A stretch of DNA of 64,000 nt from Aerococcus suis. GTDB taxonomy: Bacteria > Bacillota > Bacilli > Lactobacillales > Aerococcaceae. The translations under genes and the position numbers were made by a program. Shown piece after piece: positions 37,080 through 45,638 of this stretch. The stretch is from NCBI RefSeq assembly GCF_900176325.1, contig NZ_FWXK01000001.1:93770-157769 (forward strand), given 5' to 3'. Each line of letters begins with the position of its first letter. Position 1 is the first letter of the stretch. The notes below the pieces were generated by a model, which did no database searches, was not told the DNA's origin, and saw nothing but the letters and a program-made list of their open reading frames with translations.

Positions 37080-38438
37080 ATGATTCACTTAAATGAAGCG
37101 CAACAAACGATTGACATGATAGCCGAAGAAAATCTCGATATTCGAACGATTACTATGGGTATTTCATTACTTGATTGTTGTGATACGAATATTGATAAAG
37201 CTTGCGAGAAAGTTTACCAAAAAATTACACATTACGCTAAAGACTTAGTCGCGACTGCTAATCAAATTGAAAAAGATTTGGGCATACCAATTGTTAATAA
37301 ACGAATCTCTGTAACGCCTATTGCTCACCTCGTCGCTGTTTCAGGAGGCAATCCAGTCAAATATGCTAAAGCATTAGACCGAGCAGCTAAAGCGGTTCAA
37401 GTTGACTTTATTGGTGGCTTTACGGCACTCGTCCATAAAGGTATGGCCCCTGGTGATGAAGAATTAATTCAAGCCATTCCTGAAGCCCTTCAACAAACCG
37501 AACGTGTCTGTAGTTCAGTGAATATAGGTTCTACTCGAGCAGGCATCAATTTAGATGCCGTTAAACAAATGGGAAATATTGTAAGAGAAGCAGCTGAATT
37601 AACGAAAGATAATAATTCTTTAGGTGCTAGTAAACTAGTCATTTTTTGTAATGCTGTTGAAGATAATCCATTCATGGCTGGCTCTTTTCTTGGCGCCGGA
37701 GAAGCTGATGTCGTATTAAATGTTGGGGTATCAGGACCTGGAGTGGTAAACTCTGCTGTTCGCAAATTGTCAACGACGGCTCCTATCAATGAAGTCGCTG
37801 AATGCGTGAAAAAATTGGCCTTTAAAATTACACGTATGGGACAATTAGTTGGAAAAAAAGCTAGTGAGCAATTACACATTCCATTTGGTATTGTCGACAT
37901 TTCGCTTGCGCCAACCCCCGCTCCTGGCGATTCCGTTGCCCGTATACTAGAAGCAATGGGACTTGAACAGGTAGGCACGCATGGAACGGTAGCCGCCCTA
38001 GCCTTATTAAATGACGCTGTCAAAAAAGGTGGCGCTATGGCTGCTGAGAATGTTGGTGGCCTTTCAGGTGCATTTATTCCTGTAAGTGAAGACGAAGGCA
38101 TGATTGCTGGTGTCGAATCTGGTTCACTTTCCTTTGATATGCTGACTTCTATGACGTCTGTATGTTCTGTCGGGTTAGATATGATTGTAGTGCCTGGAGA
38201 TACCCCAGCCGAAACCATTAGTGCAATGATTGCTGACGAAGCTGCTATTGGTATGATTAATCATAAAGCGACCGCCGTCCGAGTCATTCCAGCAATTGGC
38301 AAAACCAATGACGAAGCATTAGACTTTGGTGGACTTTTCGGATACGCCAAACCCATTCCAATCCATTCAAAAAGCTCCGCCGACTTTATCAACCGAGGCG
38401 GACATATCCCCGCACCAATCAACAGCCTAAAAAACTAA
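37080..38438 (+). CDS. UPF0210 (DUF711) family protein
   Basis: A 452-residue cytoplasmic protein that matches the UPF0210/DUF711 family over its length, with glycine-rich segments such as [10 protein letters not shown] and [19 protein letters not shown]. Structure-based work on relatives points to a pyruvate-formate-lyase-like fold, but no reaction is established. It is paired with the ACT-domain gene, which may sense its substrate or product. A hairpin repeat array begins 1 nt after its stop codon, in the same orientation. Confidence 0.88.
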   Translation: MIHLNEAQQTIDMIAEENLDIRTITMGISLLDCCDTNIDKACEKVYQKITHYAKDLVATANQIEKDLGIPIVNKRISVTPIAHLVAVSGGNPVKYAKALDRAAKAVQVDFIGGFTALVHKGMAPGDEELIQAIPEALQQTERVCSSVNIGSTRAGINLDAVKQMGNIVREAAELTKDNNSLGASKLVIFCNAVEDNPFMAGSFLGAGEADVVLNVGVSGPGVVNSAVRKLSTTAPINEVAECVKKLAFKITRMGQLVGKKASEQLHIPFGIVDISLAPTPAPGDSVARILEAMGLEQVGTHGTVAALALLNDAVKKGGAMAAENVGGLSGAFIPVSEDEGMIAGVESGSLSFDMLTSMTSVCSVGLDMIVVPGDTPAETISAMIADEAAIGMINHKATAVRVIPAIGKTNDEALDFGGLFGYAKPIPIHSKSSADFINRGGHIPAPINSLKN

Positions 38439-38439
38439 A

Positions 38440-38724
38440 GGGTGTGAGAAAAAGCGCTTAGCCATGGAGCGTTGGACCAAAACCGGAGATTTCTGCTAAG
38501 AAATTGGAGGCTTTTGGGAAACGCACGCCATGGCTGCTTTTTCGAACCCGACTACAAAGGATGCGATAAAGCACGGGTAACCACGGTCGTTGGACCTAAA
38601 AGCGACGCCTCTCTGCAAGAGAGAAGGAGCTCTTTAGGGAAACGCAGCCGTGGTTGTGCTTTAAAGCTCAACTAAAACAGGGTGTGAACATTTGCGCTTA
38701 GCCATGGAGCATTGGACCAAAACC
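38440..38724 (+). repeat. Array of hairpin repeats (A-B-A'), downstream of the UPF0210 gene
   Basis: Unit A (38440-38558) has outer arms GAAAAAGC/GCTTTTTC and inner arms GCCATGG/CCATGGC. Unit B (38559-38679) has TAAAGCAC/GTGCTTTA and AACCACGG/CCGTGGTT. The third unit (38680-38724) copies the first 45 nt of unit A with 7 changes and is truncated. All three share TTGGACC in the same place, and the two full units share GGGAAACGCA. Unit B matches the unit at 23728-23668 with 3 differences over 61 nt. A clpB terminator follows at 38754, and nothing else is visible in the rest of this gap. Confidence 0.9.
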
Positions 38725-38753
38725 ATCTCCCTACCATATAATCTTATTCAAAT

Positions 38754-38789
38754 AAAAAATCGATTGGCTCAACACCAATCGATTTTTTT
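38754..38789. terminator. clpB terminator (bidirectional)
   Basis: AAAAAATCGATTGG and CCAATCGATTTTTTT flank a 7-nt loop, a strong symmetric hairpin 2 nt beyond the clpB stop. Confidence 0.92.
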
Positions 38790-38790
38790 A

Positions 38791-41406
38791 TTATTCTTCA
38801 ACTGTATCTGTTTCAAATTGAATCTCTTCATTATCATCGATATCAATATGAACATGTTGACCTGGAGCGACATCACCACTAATAATGGCTTTAGCGATAG
38901 GAGTTTCGACATAGTTCGTAATAAACCGATTTAATGGACGAGCACCAAATTGTGGTTCATAAGCACTATCGCCAATCCAGTGAATCAATTCATCTGAATA
39001 ATCAACAGTAATATTTTGTTCTGCGAGACGAGCCGTTAATTGTTTCAACATTTTATGAACAATACCTGTCATATGTTCACGACTTAGTGGTGTGAAAAGA
39101 ATCGTATCGTCAATCCGATTTAGAAATTCTGGTTTAAAGTGCGTATTTAAACGTTCTTTAATTTCAAATTTCGTATCTTCATCAATTTCACCGTTGTCAT
39201 CGACACCTTCAAGTAATAAATCTGATCCAATATTACTTGTCATAATAATAATAGTGTTTTTAAAGTCAACGACATGTCCTTGAGAATCGGTTAGACGACC
39301 ATCGTCTAATAATTGTAATAAAATATTGAAAACATCTGGATGAGCTTTTTCGATTTCATCTAATAAGATAACAGTATATGGGCGACGGCGAACAGCTTCT
39401 GTTAATTGTCCCCCTTCTTCATAACCAACATATCCTGGTGCAGCACCAACTAACCGAGAAACAGCATATTTTTCCATATACTCACTCATATCGATACGAA
39501 CCATATTTTCCTCAGAATCAAAAAGATGTTCAGCTAATGCTTTTGCAAGCTCTGTTTTACCAACACCAGTTGGTCCTAAGAATAGGAAAGATCCGAGTGG
39601 ACGGTTAGGGTTTTGAATTCCTGCACGTGACCGTAATACAGCATTCGTCACACTTTCAACGGCTTCGTCTTGACCAATCACTCGTTCATGCAACGTATCA
39701 TCTAAGTGTAATAGTTTTTCTCGTTCACCTTCGACTAATTTAGCCACTGGAATACCTGTTAAGCGAGCAACGACTTCAGCAATAGAATCCTCAGTCACTG
39801 ATTCTTCCATTAAGCTTGGTTGATTGTCCATATGTTCATGGTATTTTGCTTCCATTTCTTGTAATTCTTTTTCTAAAGCCGGAATTTTACCATGTTGTAA
39901 GGTTGCTGCTTTTTCTAAGTCATAATCAGATTCTGCTTGCTCTAAATCATGTTTCGCTTGATCAATTTCTTGACGTTTATCATTAATTTTATTCAAGCCA
40001 TCTTTTTCAATTTCCCATTGTTGCGTTAATTCATTCGTTTTTTCTCGAACTTCGGCTAATTCTTTTTGCAGTTCTTCTAAACGATTTTGACTATTTTGAT
40101 CGTCTTCTTCTTTTAAGGCTTGTTCTTCAATTTCTAATTGAATTTGACGCCGGCGATACATATCTAGTTCAGTTGGCAATGAATTCATTTGTACTCGAAT
40201 TTCAGCACTTGCTTCATCGACTAAGTCAATCGCTTTGTCTGGTAAGAATCGATCAGTAATATAACGATTAGATAACTCAACAGCAGCTACTAACGCTTGG
40301 TCATGAATCGATACTTGATGGTGAATTTCAAACCGTTCTTTCAATCCACGTAAAATACTAATCGCATCTTCTACACTTGGTTCTTTGACTAAAACTTTTT
40401 GGAAACGACGTTCTAAAGCTTTATCTGTTTCCATATATTTGCGATATTCATCTAATGTTGTTGCCCCAATACAATGGAGTTCACCACGAGCTAACATAGG
40501 TTTCAAGAGGTTTCCTGCATCCATTGATCCTTCTGTTTTACCAGCACCAACAATAGTATGAATTTCATCGATAAATAGTAAAATTTGACCTTCTGATTTT
40601 TTAACTTCATTTAAAACAGCTTTCAACCGTTCTTCAAATTCTCCACGATATTTTGCCCCAGAGATGAGGGCTCCCATATCAAGTGAAAAAATCGTTTTAT
40701 CTTTTAAGTTGTCAGGAACATCGCCTTTGACAATTCGTTGAGCTAACCCTTCAACAATCGCTGTTTTACCAACACCAGGATCCCCAATTAATACTGGATT
40801 GTTTTTCGTTTTCCGTGACAAGATACGAACGACATCACGAATTTCTTCATCCCGACCAATAATTGGGTCCATTTTACCTGTTTTTACTTGATCGATAAGA
40901 TCTGTCCCGTATTTTTCTAAAGCATCGTACGTTTCTTCTTGTTGTTTAGAAGTCACACGATCACCCTTTCTTAAGTCTTTAATTTTAGCTTCGGTTTTAG
41001 CTTTGGTAACACCTTGTTGTTTTAACCATTTTGTCGTTTCACTATAAGAAATGTCCCATAAAGCTAATAAAATCATTTCTGTGGCTAGATAGTCATCTTC
41101 ATAACTTTCTGCTTTGGCTTGTGCTTTTTGAATCAATTCCATTAGTCCACGAGATAACTGTTGACCATATTGAACACCTGAACCAGAAACCACTGCAATT
41201 TTATCCAATTGGCGATCTAATTCTTGTTCAAAAGCATTCATATCAACGTCTAAATCAGCATAAAAATTGTAAGCAAAGTTCCCTGGTTGTACCAAGGCTT
41301 TCATTAAATGTGAGATTGTAATTTCTTGATGGTGTCTTGTTTGTGCAATTTGTTGCGCATTGGCAACTGCTTCTTGTAAGGTAGTAGTCATTTCCATGTT
41401 TGACAT
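38791..41406 (-). CDS. clpB: ATP-dependent disaggregase ClpB
   Basis: An 871-residue Hsp100 chaperone. It has an N-domain (residues 1-145), AAA1 with Walker [10 protein letters not shown], a long coiled-coil middle domain (~400-530), and AAA2 with [14 protein letters not shown]. With DnaK it resolubilises aggregated proteins. The start at 41406 has AGGAG 8 nt upstream. Two CtsR boxes lie upstream, one on the promoter, so heat-shock repression by CtsR is expected. Confidence 0.97.
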   Translation of the reverse strand: MSNMEMTTTLQEAVANAQQIAQTRHHQEITISHLMKALVQPGNFAYNFYADLDVDMNAFEQELDRQLDKIAVVSGSGVQYGQQLSRGLMELIQKAQAKAESYEDDYLATEMILLALWDISYSETTKWLKQQGVTKAKTEAKIKDLRKGDRVTSKQQEETYDALEKYGTDLIDQVKTGKMDPIIGRDEEIRDVVRILSRKTKNNPVLIGDPGVGKTAIVEGLAQRIVKGDVPDNLKDKTIFSLDMGALISGAKYRGEFEERLKAVLNEVKKSEGQILLFIDEIHTIVGAGKTEGSMDAGNLLKPMLARGELHCIGATTLDEYRKYMETDKALERRFQKVLVKEPSVEDAISILRGLKERFEIHHQVSIHDQALVAAVELSNRYITDRFLPDKAIDLVDEASAEIRVQMNSLPTELDMYRRRQIQLEIEEQALKEEDDQNSQNRLEELQKELAEVREKTNELTQQWEIEKDGLNKINDKRQEIDQAKHDLEQAESDYDLEKAATLQHGKIPALEKELQEMEAKYHEHMDNQPSLMEESVTEDSIAEVVARLTGIPVAKLVEGEREKLLHLDDTLHERVIGQDEAVESVTNAVLRSRAGIQNPNRPLGSFLFLGPTGVGKTELAKALAEHLFDSEENMVRIDMSEYMEKYAVSRLVGAAPGYVGYEEGGQLTEAVRRRPYTVILLDEIEKAHPDVFNILLQLLDDGRLTDSQGHVVDFKNTIIIMTSNIGSDLLLEGVDDNGEIDEDTKFEIKERLNTHFKPEFLNRIDDTILFTPLSREHMTGIVHKMLKQLTARLAEQNITVDYSDELIHWIGDSAYEPQFGARPLNRFITNYVETPIAKAIISGDVAPGQHVHIDIDDNEEIQFETDTVEE

Positions 41407-41430
41407 CTAATCAACTCCTTTACAATTCTT

Positions 41431-41460
41431 ATTATACGACTTTGGTCAATAAAGGTCAAA
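41431..41460 (-). promoter_or_regulatory. clpB promoter overlapped by CtsR box 1
   Basis: On the minus strand TTGACC (RC of 41454-41459) and TATAAT (RC of 41431-41436) are 17 nt apart. The CtsR heptads GGTCAAT-AAA-GGTCAAA at 41444-41460 (plus-strand reading) cover the -35 and spacer. Confidence 0.92.
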
Positions 41461-41476
41461 CATTAGTTGACTATTT

Positions 41477-41493
41477 TTTGACTTTTTTTGACC
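41477..41493 (-). promoter_or_regulatory. Second CtsR box upstream of clpB
   Basis: On the minus strand the sequence is GGTCAAA-AAA-AGTCAAA, a second CtsR heptad pair facing the opposite way from box 1. It lies 16 nt further upstream. Confidence 0.8.
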
Positions 41494-41532
41494 TTCTTTA
41501 TTATAAACACTTTCTCATAGGTGATAGCAAAT

Positions 41533-41564
41533 AAAAAAGGCCAAAACGAATCCCGTTTTAGCCT
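41533..41564 (-). terminator. Terminator of the SemiSWEET gene
   Basis: On the minus strand AGGCTAAAACGG pairs, with one G-U pair, with TCGTTTTGGCCT, followed by six T. Confidence 0.85.
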
Positions 41565-41570
41565 CATTGT

Positions 41571-41825
41571 TTACTTATGTTGTTGACGTTGGTATTTGAT
41601 AATCAAGAAAAAGATAATGCCATTAATAATCAGAGAAATAGTATTTGATAAAATAAGTCCCCAATCCACGATAATTGTTCCATGAATTAACCATAAAATC
41701 TGTCCTGTCACCAATGTCAGATACATCCAAAATGATAAGCCACTGACATCTCGCGTTTTAATCGTTTTTAAGGCTTGAGGCATTGCTGAAATTGTCGTTA
41801 GAATCCCCGCTAAAATTCCAATCAT
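41571..41825 (-). CDS. SemiSWEET-type PQ-loop transporter
   Basis: An 84-residue protein with three membrane helices. The PQ-loop motif SAMPQALKTIKTRDVSGLS lies in helix 1 and the following loop. Homodimeric SemiSWEETs move sugars down their gradient. It is monocistronic, between clpB and the LexA-controlled polymerase operon. The substrate is unknown. Confidence 0.9.
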   Translation of the reverse strand: MIGILAGILTTISAMPQALKTIKTRDVSGLSFWMYLTLVTGQILWLIHGTIIVDWGLILSNTISLIINGIIFFLIIKYQRQQHK

Positions 41826-41919
41826 TTCAAAACTCCATTCTTTCTTTCCTTTTGATACTTTATATAAAAGTTAACCTTCATTATCATAACATGAAATGTC
41901 AATCATTGGGTTCTTTTTA

Positions 41920-42318
41920 TCATGAGTCCTCAATCTGACTCCACTTTTGTTTAGGTAACAAACGAATATGACGAATCGACTGCCAAGCAATCCACTGTTG
42001 ATTTAAACGTATCCCATAAGGCAACGTTTCACCAGTAAAATAACCACAAATTTCATTAACGATGTGTCCGTTTTTATCGCTCTCATTGACTTGTATAGCG
42101 ACTGGTATTTGTCGATTAAAGGATTGATAAAGTATCTGATCAATTTCCCTAGTCGTCATCTGTGGATACTTTTTGTTGACTTGAATAGCAACTTGATGAT
42201 TTTGTTCAATGCCTTGTGTTAATTCCTCCATAGCAAAAGCAGTTGCCCATTTTATATTAAATGATCGATCCTTGTAGCCATTATAAGGTGTAAATTCTTT
42301 ACGTGTTCGTCTAACCAT
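41920..42318 (-). CDS. YolD-like protein coupled to the Y-family polymerase
   Basis: A 132-residue basic protein with the YolD-like pattern (EFTPYNGYKDRSFNIKWATA near the N-terminus). I choose the ATG at 42318 because it overlaps the stop of the polymerase gene by 8 nt. Other in-frame ATGs (42327, 42354) are possible. YolD-like genes commonly follow UvrX/UmuC-type polymerases and may be their accessory factor, as UmuD is to UmuC. The LexA box upstream controls both. Confidence 0.78.
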   Translation of the reverse strand: MVRRTRKEFTPYNGYKDRSFNIKWATAFAMEELTQGIEQNHQVAIQVNKKYPQMTTREIDQILYQSFNRQIPVAIQVNESDKNGHIVNEICGYFTGETLPYGIRLNQQWIAWQSIRHIRLLPKQKWSQIEDS

Positions 42319-43669
42319 CAAAATCATTATGGATACCAGCCATTCCTCCTGCATGCCCACCGACCAACTGTGAACGGGCAATCGCTCGTCCACCATTTAA
42401 TAATGAAGCCGCGTGGACTATGCTTTTAAACCCATATTTTTCTCGAATTTTATCCACAATGTGATCAATTTTTATTTCCTTTTCTTGACTCTTACTATCT
42501 GTGAATAAATTTAATTGAATAGCGCCGTCCGTATTTAATTGTCCAGTAGTCAAGCCAATACTTCGAACCATTTGACCAGTATACCGTTCTCGAAAGAGTC
42601 GCAAGGCATTATCAGCTAACTCTTTACTTTGATTTGTTGGATACATAGCGGCTCGTTGCTTAAAGGCAGTTTTCCCTTGCGAATCAATAAAGCCTTTCGA
42701 ATAGCCAATAAACAACGATAAATGTTGGGCGGTATAACCTTGTTTGCGCAAACGCATGCCTACTTGATCAGCCATTTCTTTAATGACCAGTTCAATCTCT
42801 TGTGGATTAGTATAATCATACGGCAAAATTTGACTATTACCGATTGTTTTTTCTCGAGGTCGATACGTATCCCCCAGAAATGAGCGATCAATCCCCCAAC
42901 TATGGGCATATAATTGTGTTCCCATAATGCCAAATAAATCTTTGAGTTGATAGTAACTGGTATGAGCTAAATCATAAACTGTTTCAATACCCATTCCGTG
43001 TAATTTTCGAGCGGTTCGCTTACCTATCCCCCACATATCGGTTAATTCTGCTACCTGCCATAACGTATTCGGAACGTCTTCATAACGCCACTCAGCAATC
43101 ATATCCGGAGATTTTTTCGCCGCATTGTCCAATGCTACTTTGGCTAATAATGGATTATCACCAATTCCAATCGTGGTAACAATTCCTAATTTTTCACGGA
43201 CAGATTGTTGGATTTGCTGAGCCAGTTCATAGGCAGATTCAGCATGAAATGATTTCAGAGAATCTGTCACATCTAAAAAACTTTCATCAACTGAATAGAC
43301 ATGATGATTCGCTTCATCAACATATGTCTGATAAATTTGATTAACTTCTCGATTCTTTTGCATATACCGACGCATGCGCGGAGGATAAATATATAAATCC
43401 TGTGGGTATGGGAAAGGTAAATCTCGTGCTCTCGATACATTACTAATTCCATAAGCTTTTTTAGCTGCTGGTGATGCGGCCAAAATTAATCCCGATCCTC
43501 TTTCAGTACGCGCGCCACTTGGATAAGACATCACAACCAACTTAGCTGCCAGCGGATCTAACCCATGGTCTACAGCCTCTACTGACGCATAAAATGATTT
43601 ACAATCAATACATAAGATATCACGACTCGGCTCCCTGTTATAATCGAATATCGGATTATTGAAAAACAT
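42311..43669 (-). CDS. UvrX/UmuC-type Y-family DNA polymerase
   Basis: A 452-residue translesion polymerase. Catalytic acids are in CIDCKSFYASVEA and YSVDESFLDVTD, and the HhH is at MWGIGKRTARKLHGMG. It differs from the DinB at 29.2 kb and belongs to the UvrX/ImpB branch of Firmicutes. I place the start at 43669 behind AGGTG; the frame begins earlier, over the LexA box. The C-terminal tail (GGHAGGMAGIHNDFDG) is typical of this branch. SOS induction is likely. Confidence 0.92.
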   Translation of the reverse strand: MFFNNPIFDYNREPSRDILCIDCKSFYASVEAVDHGLDPLAAKLVVMSYPSGARTERGSGLILAASPAAKKAYGISNVSRARDLPFPYPQDLYIYPPRMRRYMQKNREVNQIYQTYVDEANHHVYSVDESFLDVTDSLKSFHAESAYELAQQIQQSVREKLGIVTTIGIGDNPLLAKVALDNAAKKSPDMIAEWRYEDVPNTLWQVAELTDMWGIGKRTARKLHGMGIETVYDLAHTSYYQLKDLFGIMGTQLYAHSWGIDRSFLGDTYRPREKTIGNSQILPYDYTNPQEIELVIKEMADQVGMRLRKQGYTAQHLSLFIGYSKGFIDSQGKTAFKQRAAMYPTNQSKELADNALRLFRERYTGQMVRSIGLTTGQLNTDGAIQLNLFTDSKSQEKEIKIDHIVDKIREKYGFKSIVHAASLLNGGRAIARSQLVGGHAGGMAGIHNDFDG

Positions 43670-43684
43670 TTTAGTCACCTCGTT

Positions 43685-43732
43685 AGAACATATGTTCGTA
43701 TTTATCATAAAATGTTTCCCTTAAAAAAGCAA
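43685..43732 (-). promoter_or_regulatory. SOS promoter: LexA box with -35/-10
   Basis: On the minus strand TTGCTT, 17 nt and TATGAT (RC of about 43704-43732) form a promoter. Directly downstream is CGAACATATGTTCT (RC of 43685-43698), matching the Gram-positive LexA consensus CGAACRNRYGTTYG in all but the last base. LexA bound here would block transcription initiation. Confidence 0.9.
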
Positions 43733-43746
43733 CCGAACAAAAACAT

Positions 43747-43782
43747 AAAAAGGCATATCTCATTAAGAGACATGCCTAAAAA
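43747..43782 (-). terminator. Nitroreductase terminator
   Basis: On the minus strand AGGCATGTCTC, a short loop and GAGATATGCCT are followed by five T. Confidence 0.85.
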
Positions 43783-43805
43783 ATGTTAATTATCAGTAGT
43801 TTACA

Positions 43806-44405
43806 TTATTCACCGAAAACAAAGACGCGTTCTTCTAAAGGCGCAAAGTCTTTGTCACCAGCTGGCGCTTCAATAGAACCAAATGGCATTTGGGCAACCA
43901 TTTCATAAGAGTCTGGTAAATCAAACATTTGTCGTGTTTCTTTATCGAAACCTTGTTCATAACCAAGATTAAAGTGTTGTAAAGAAGCACCCAAACCTAA
44001 ATCAGCCATGGTTAACCATGTACCATATTGAACATTGGCATTTGCCGTATGTTTATAAACATGGGTTCTTTCTGGATTGGTTGGTAATTGATCAGCAGTT
44101 GCATTATCTTCAAAGAATAATACGGTTCCTAGCGCTTCATCACGTGCACCTGTAATCGTTGCAGACATTTGTTCCCAAGCATCATCATCTAAGACGTCTT
44201 TTTGAACGTCGTAAATATGTTGCCAGAATTTTTCTTTTTGGTCACCAAATAAAATAACGACCCGTGTCGATTGATTATTAAATGCAGAAGGAGCATGTTT
44301 GACGACATTTGAAATGGCATCAACAATTTCTTGTTTAGATAAATCGGTATTTTTTCCTAAAACATAGTGTGTTCGACGTGTTTCTAAAGCTTTTTTTAAT
44401 TCCAT
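43806..44405 (-). CDS. Nitroreductase-family FMN oxidoreductase
   Basis: A 199-residue flavoenzyme of the nitroreductase superfamily. RRTHYVLGKNTDL at the N-terminus binds FMN phosphate, and APSAFNNQSTRVVIL is the second FMN-binding segment. These dimers reduce nitro compounds, quinones or flavins with NAD(P)H. It is monocistronic. The natural substrate cannot be read from the sequence. Confidence 0.9.
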   Translation of the reverse strand: MELKKALETRRTHYVLGKNTDLSKQEIVDAISNVVKHAPSAFNNQSTRVVILFGDQKEKFWQHIYDVQKDVLDDDAWEQMSATITGARDEALGTVLFFEDNATADQLPTNPERTHVYKHTANANVQYGTWLTMADLGLGASLQHFNLGYEQGFDKETRQMFDLPDSYEMVAQMPFGSIEAPAGDKDFAPLEERVFVFGE

Positions 44406-44514
44406 AATTGAAAACTCCTTTGACTTTTTTGATTTATCACTTACAAAAGTAAATACTAACTCAATATAGCACCTTTTATTTAAATGTTCAAGTATAAACT
44501 TACAAAAAATAAGT

Positions 44515-44544
44515 AAAAAAGACTAACCGTTTCCGATTAGTCTT
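44515..44544 (-). terminator. Terminator of the YbjN-like gene
   Basis: On the minus strand AAGACTAA, a short loop and TTAGTCTT are followed by six T. Confidence 0.85.
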
Positions 44545-44548
44545 CCTA

Positions 44549-45022
44549 TTAAGAGTGATGTTGATTGTGGTTAATAACTTCTACTTCGTGATTATTAATA
44601 GCTTTCTCTAGTTTAGGATAAACAACACGAGCAGTAGCTGAACCAAAAACAAGCAATTCATATAAAATTTGGACATCAATCGTCGTCCGTGAGAGTAAAC
44701 GTAAATAAATTTCGCCATCGCCTGCTAACACAATTGTATAATACCCTGACAATTGGCGATTTAAGTCGTTAATGACTTCTAAAGCTTTAGGCGTTTGGCT
44801 ATAATCTTTCACTTGCGTAATGTTCCGATAAGAAATTTGGTATTCTGTCACTTTAGAATCATCTTTAAATTCTCGAATAACAATATCAAAAGGAATGGTA
44901 TGATCTTCAGCTAAACGATAAGCACCATTATAAACGTATTGATGGTTATCTAATTCCTGTTTTTGCATCGGCATACCTTTTTCTTTAAATAGCTGTTCTA
45001 AGGCTGTCGTTATAGTTGCCAT
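44549..45022 (-). CDS. Small cytosolic protein, possibly YbjN/chaperone-like fold
   Basis: A 157-residue soluble protein with no signal sequence. Alternating strand/helix pattern (YQISYRNITQVKDYSQ, YYTIVLAGDGEIYLRLLS) resembles YbjN or secretion-chaperone folds, but I recognise no diagnostic motif and the assignment is weak. It ends in a His/Asn-rich tail (VINHNQHHS). It is transcribed alone between rplS and the nitroreductase. Confidence 0.6.
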   Translation of the reverse strand: MATITTALEQLFKEKGMPMQKQELDNHQYVYNGAYRLAEDHTIPFDIVIREFKDDSKVTEYQISYRNITQVKDYSQTPKALEVINDLNRQLSGYYTIVLAGDGEIYLRLLSRTTIDVQILYELLVFGSATARVVYPKLEKAINNHEVEVINHNQHHS

Positions 45023-45100
45023 CTTCTCACCTCTATTACATATTTCTTCTATTATAGCACACTCTTATTTCGCAATTGCTGACTACGCATTAGGAAACAA

Positions 45101-45135
45101 AAAAAAGAGATTAGACATGACGTCTAATCTCTTTT
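45101..45135 (-). terminator. rplS terminator
   Basis: On the minus strand AGAGATTAGAC pairs with GTCTAATCTCT around a 5-nt loop, followed by a T-run. Confidence 0.9.
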
Positions 45136-45158
45136 CTATTATTTGGTTATTCAGTCGC

Positions 45159-45509
45159 TTATTTACGACGACGTTCAGGAATACGTGCAGCTTTACCATG
45201 TAAGTCACGTAAGTAGAATAATTTCGCACGACGAACTTTACCTTGACGTAACACTTCGATTTTAGCAACGCGAGGAGTATGTACTGGGAAAGTACGTTCT
45301 ACCCCAACACCACTTGACATTTTACGAACAGTATAAGTTTCGCTAATACCAGCACCACGACGTTGAATAACAACACCATCGAATAACTGAATACGTTCAC
45401 GGTCACCTTCAACAACTTTCGCATGAACACGAACAGTGTCACCAGGACGGAAGTCTGGGATATCGCTACGTAATTGTTCTTGTGTAATTTCATCAATTAA
45501 TTTACTCAT
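45159..45509 (-). CDS. rplS: 50S ribosomal protein L19
   Basis: A 116-residue L19 ([14 protein letters not shown] ... [13 protein letters not shown]), at the 30S/50S interface. It ends the ylxM-ffh-rpsP-khpA-rimM-trmD cluster, but the 399-residue unknown gene sits between it and trmD. A hairpin leader lies directly upstream. AAGGAG precedes the ATG by about 8 nt. Confidence 0.98.
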   Translation of the reverse strand: MSKLIDEITQEQLRSDIPDFRPGDTVRVHAKVVEGDRERIQLFDGVVIQRRGAGISETYTVRKMSSGVGVERTFPVHTPRVAKIEVLRQGKVRRAKLFYLRDLHGKAARIPERRRK

Positions 45510-45529
45510 GTTTTTTCTCCTTCCAACTA

Positions 45530-45559
45530 ATATTCATATGGGCCTCCACAGTGGAATAT
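45530..45559 (-). promoter_or_regulatory. Candidate L19 leader hairpin
   Basis: On the minus strand ATATTC pairs with GAATAT, enclosing CCACTGTGG and GGAGGCC. It lies about 20 nt before the rplS start, where Firmicutes have the autoregulatory L19 leader. I cannot compare it with the Rfam model, so this is a positional and structural call. Confidence 0.5.
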
Positions 45560-45638
45560 CGTTTTTATGCGAGTTGAAACTCACCTAATCAATGTTATCA
45601 AAATAAGGATTATTTGTAAAGGAATTTTCCTATAAATA

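Noticed and set aside
37490-38218. 242-residue open frame opposite the UPF0210 gene
   Set aside because: It is a reverse shadow of a well-matched gene, with no ribosome site and Pro/Ser/Thr-rich antisense composition.
38543-38554. tRNA T-arm-like TTCGAACCCGAC at repeat ends
   Set aside because: No acceptor, D or anticodon arms can be folded around it, so it is not a tRNA or tRNA fragment that I can support.
38472-38675. Short 67-residue open frame inside the repeats
   Set aside because: It follows the repeat sequence and has no ribosome site. Its composition (Arg/Lys/Ser-rich) matches structured repeat DNA, not a protein.
38440-38724. CRISPR array
   Set aside because: Units are about 120 nt, contiguous, without unique spacers, and alternate between two diverged types. 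No cas genes are nearby.
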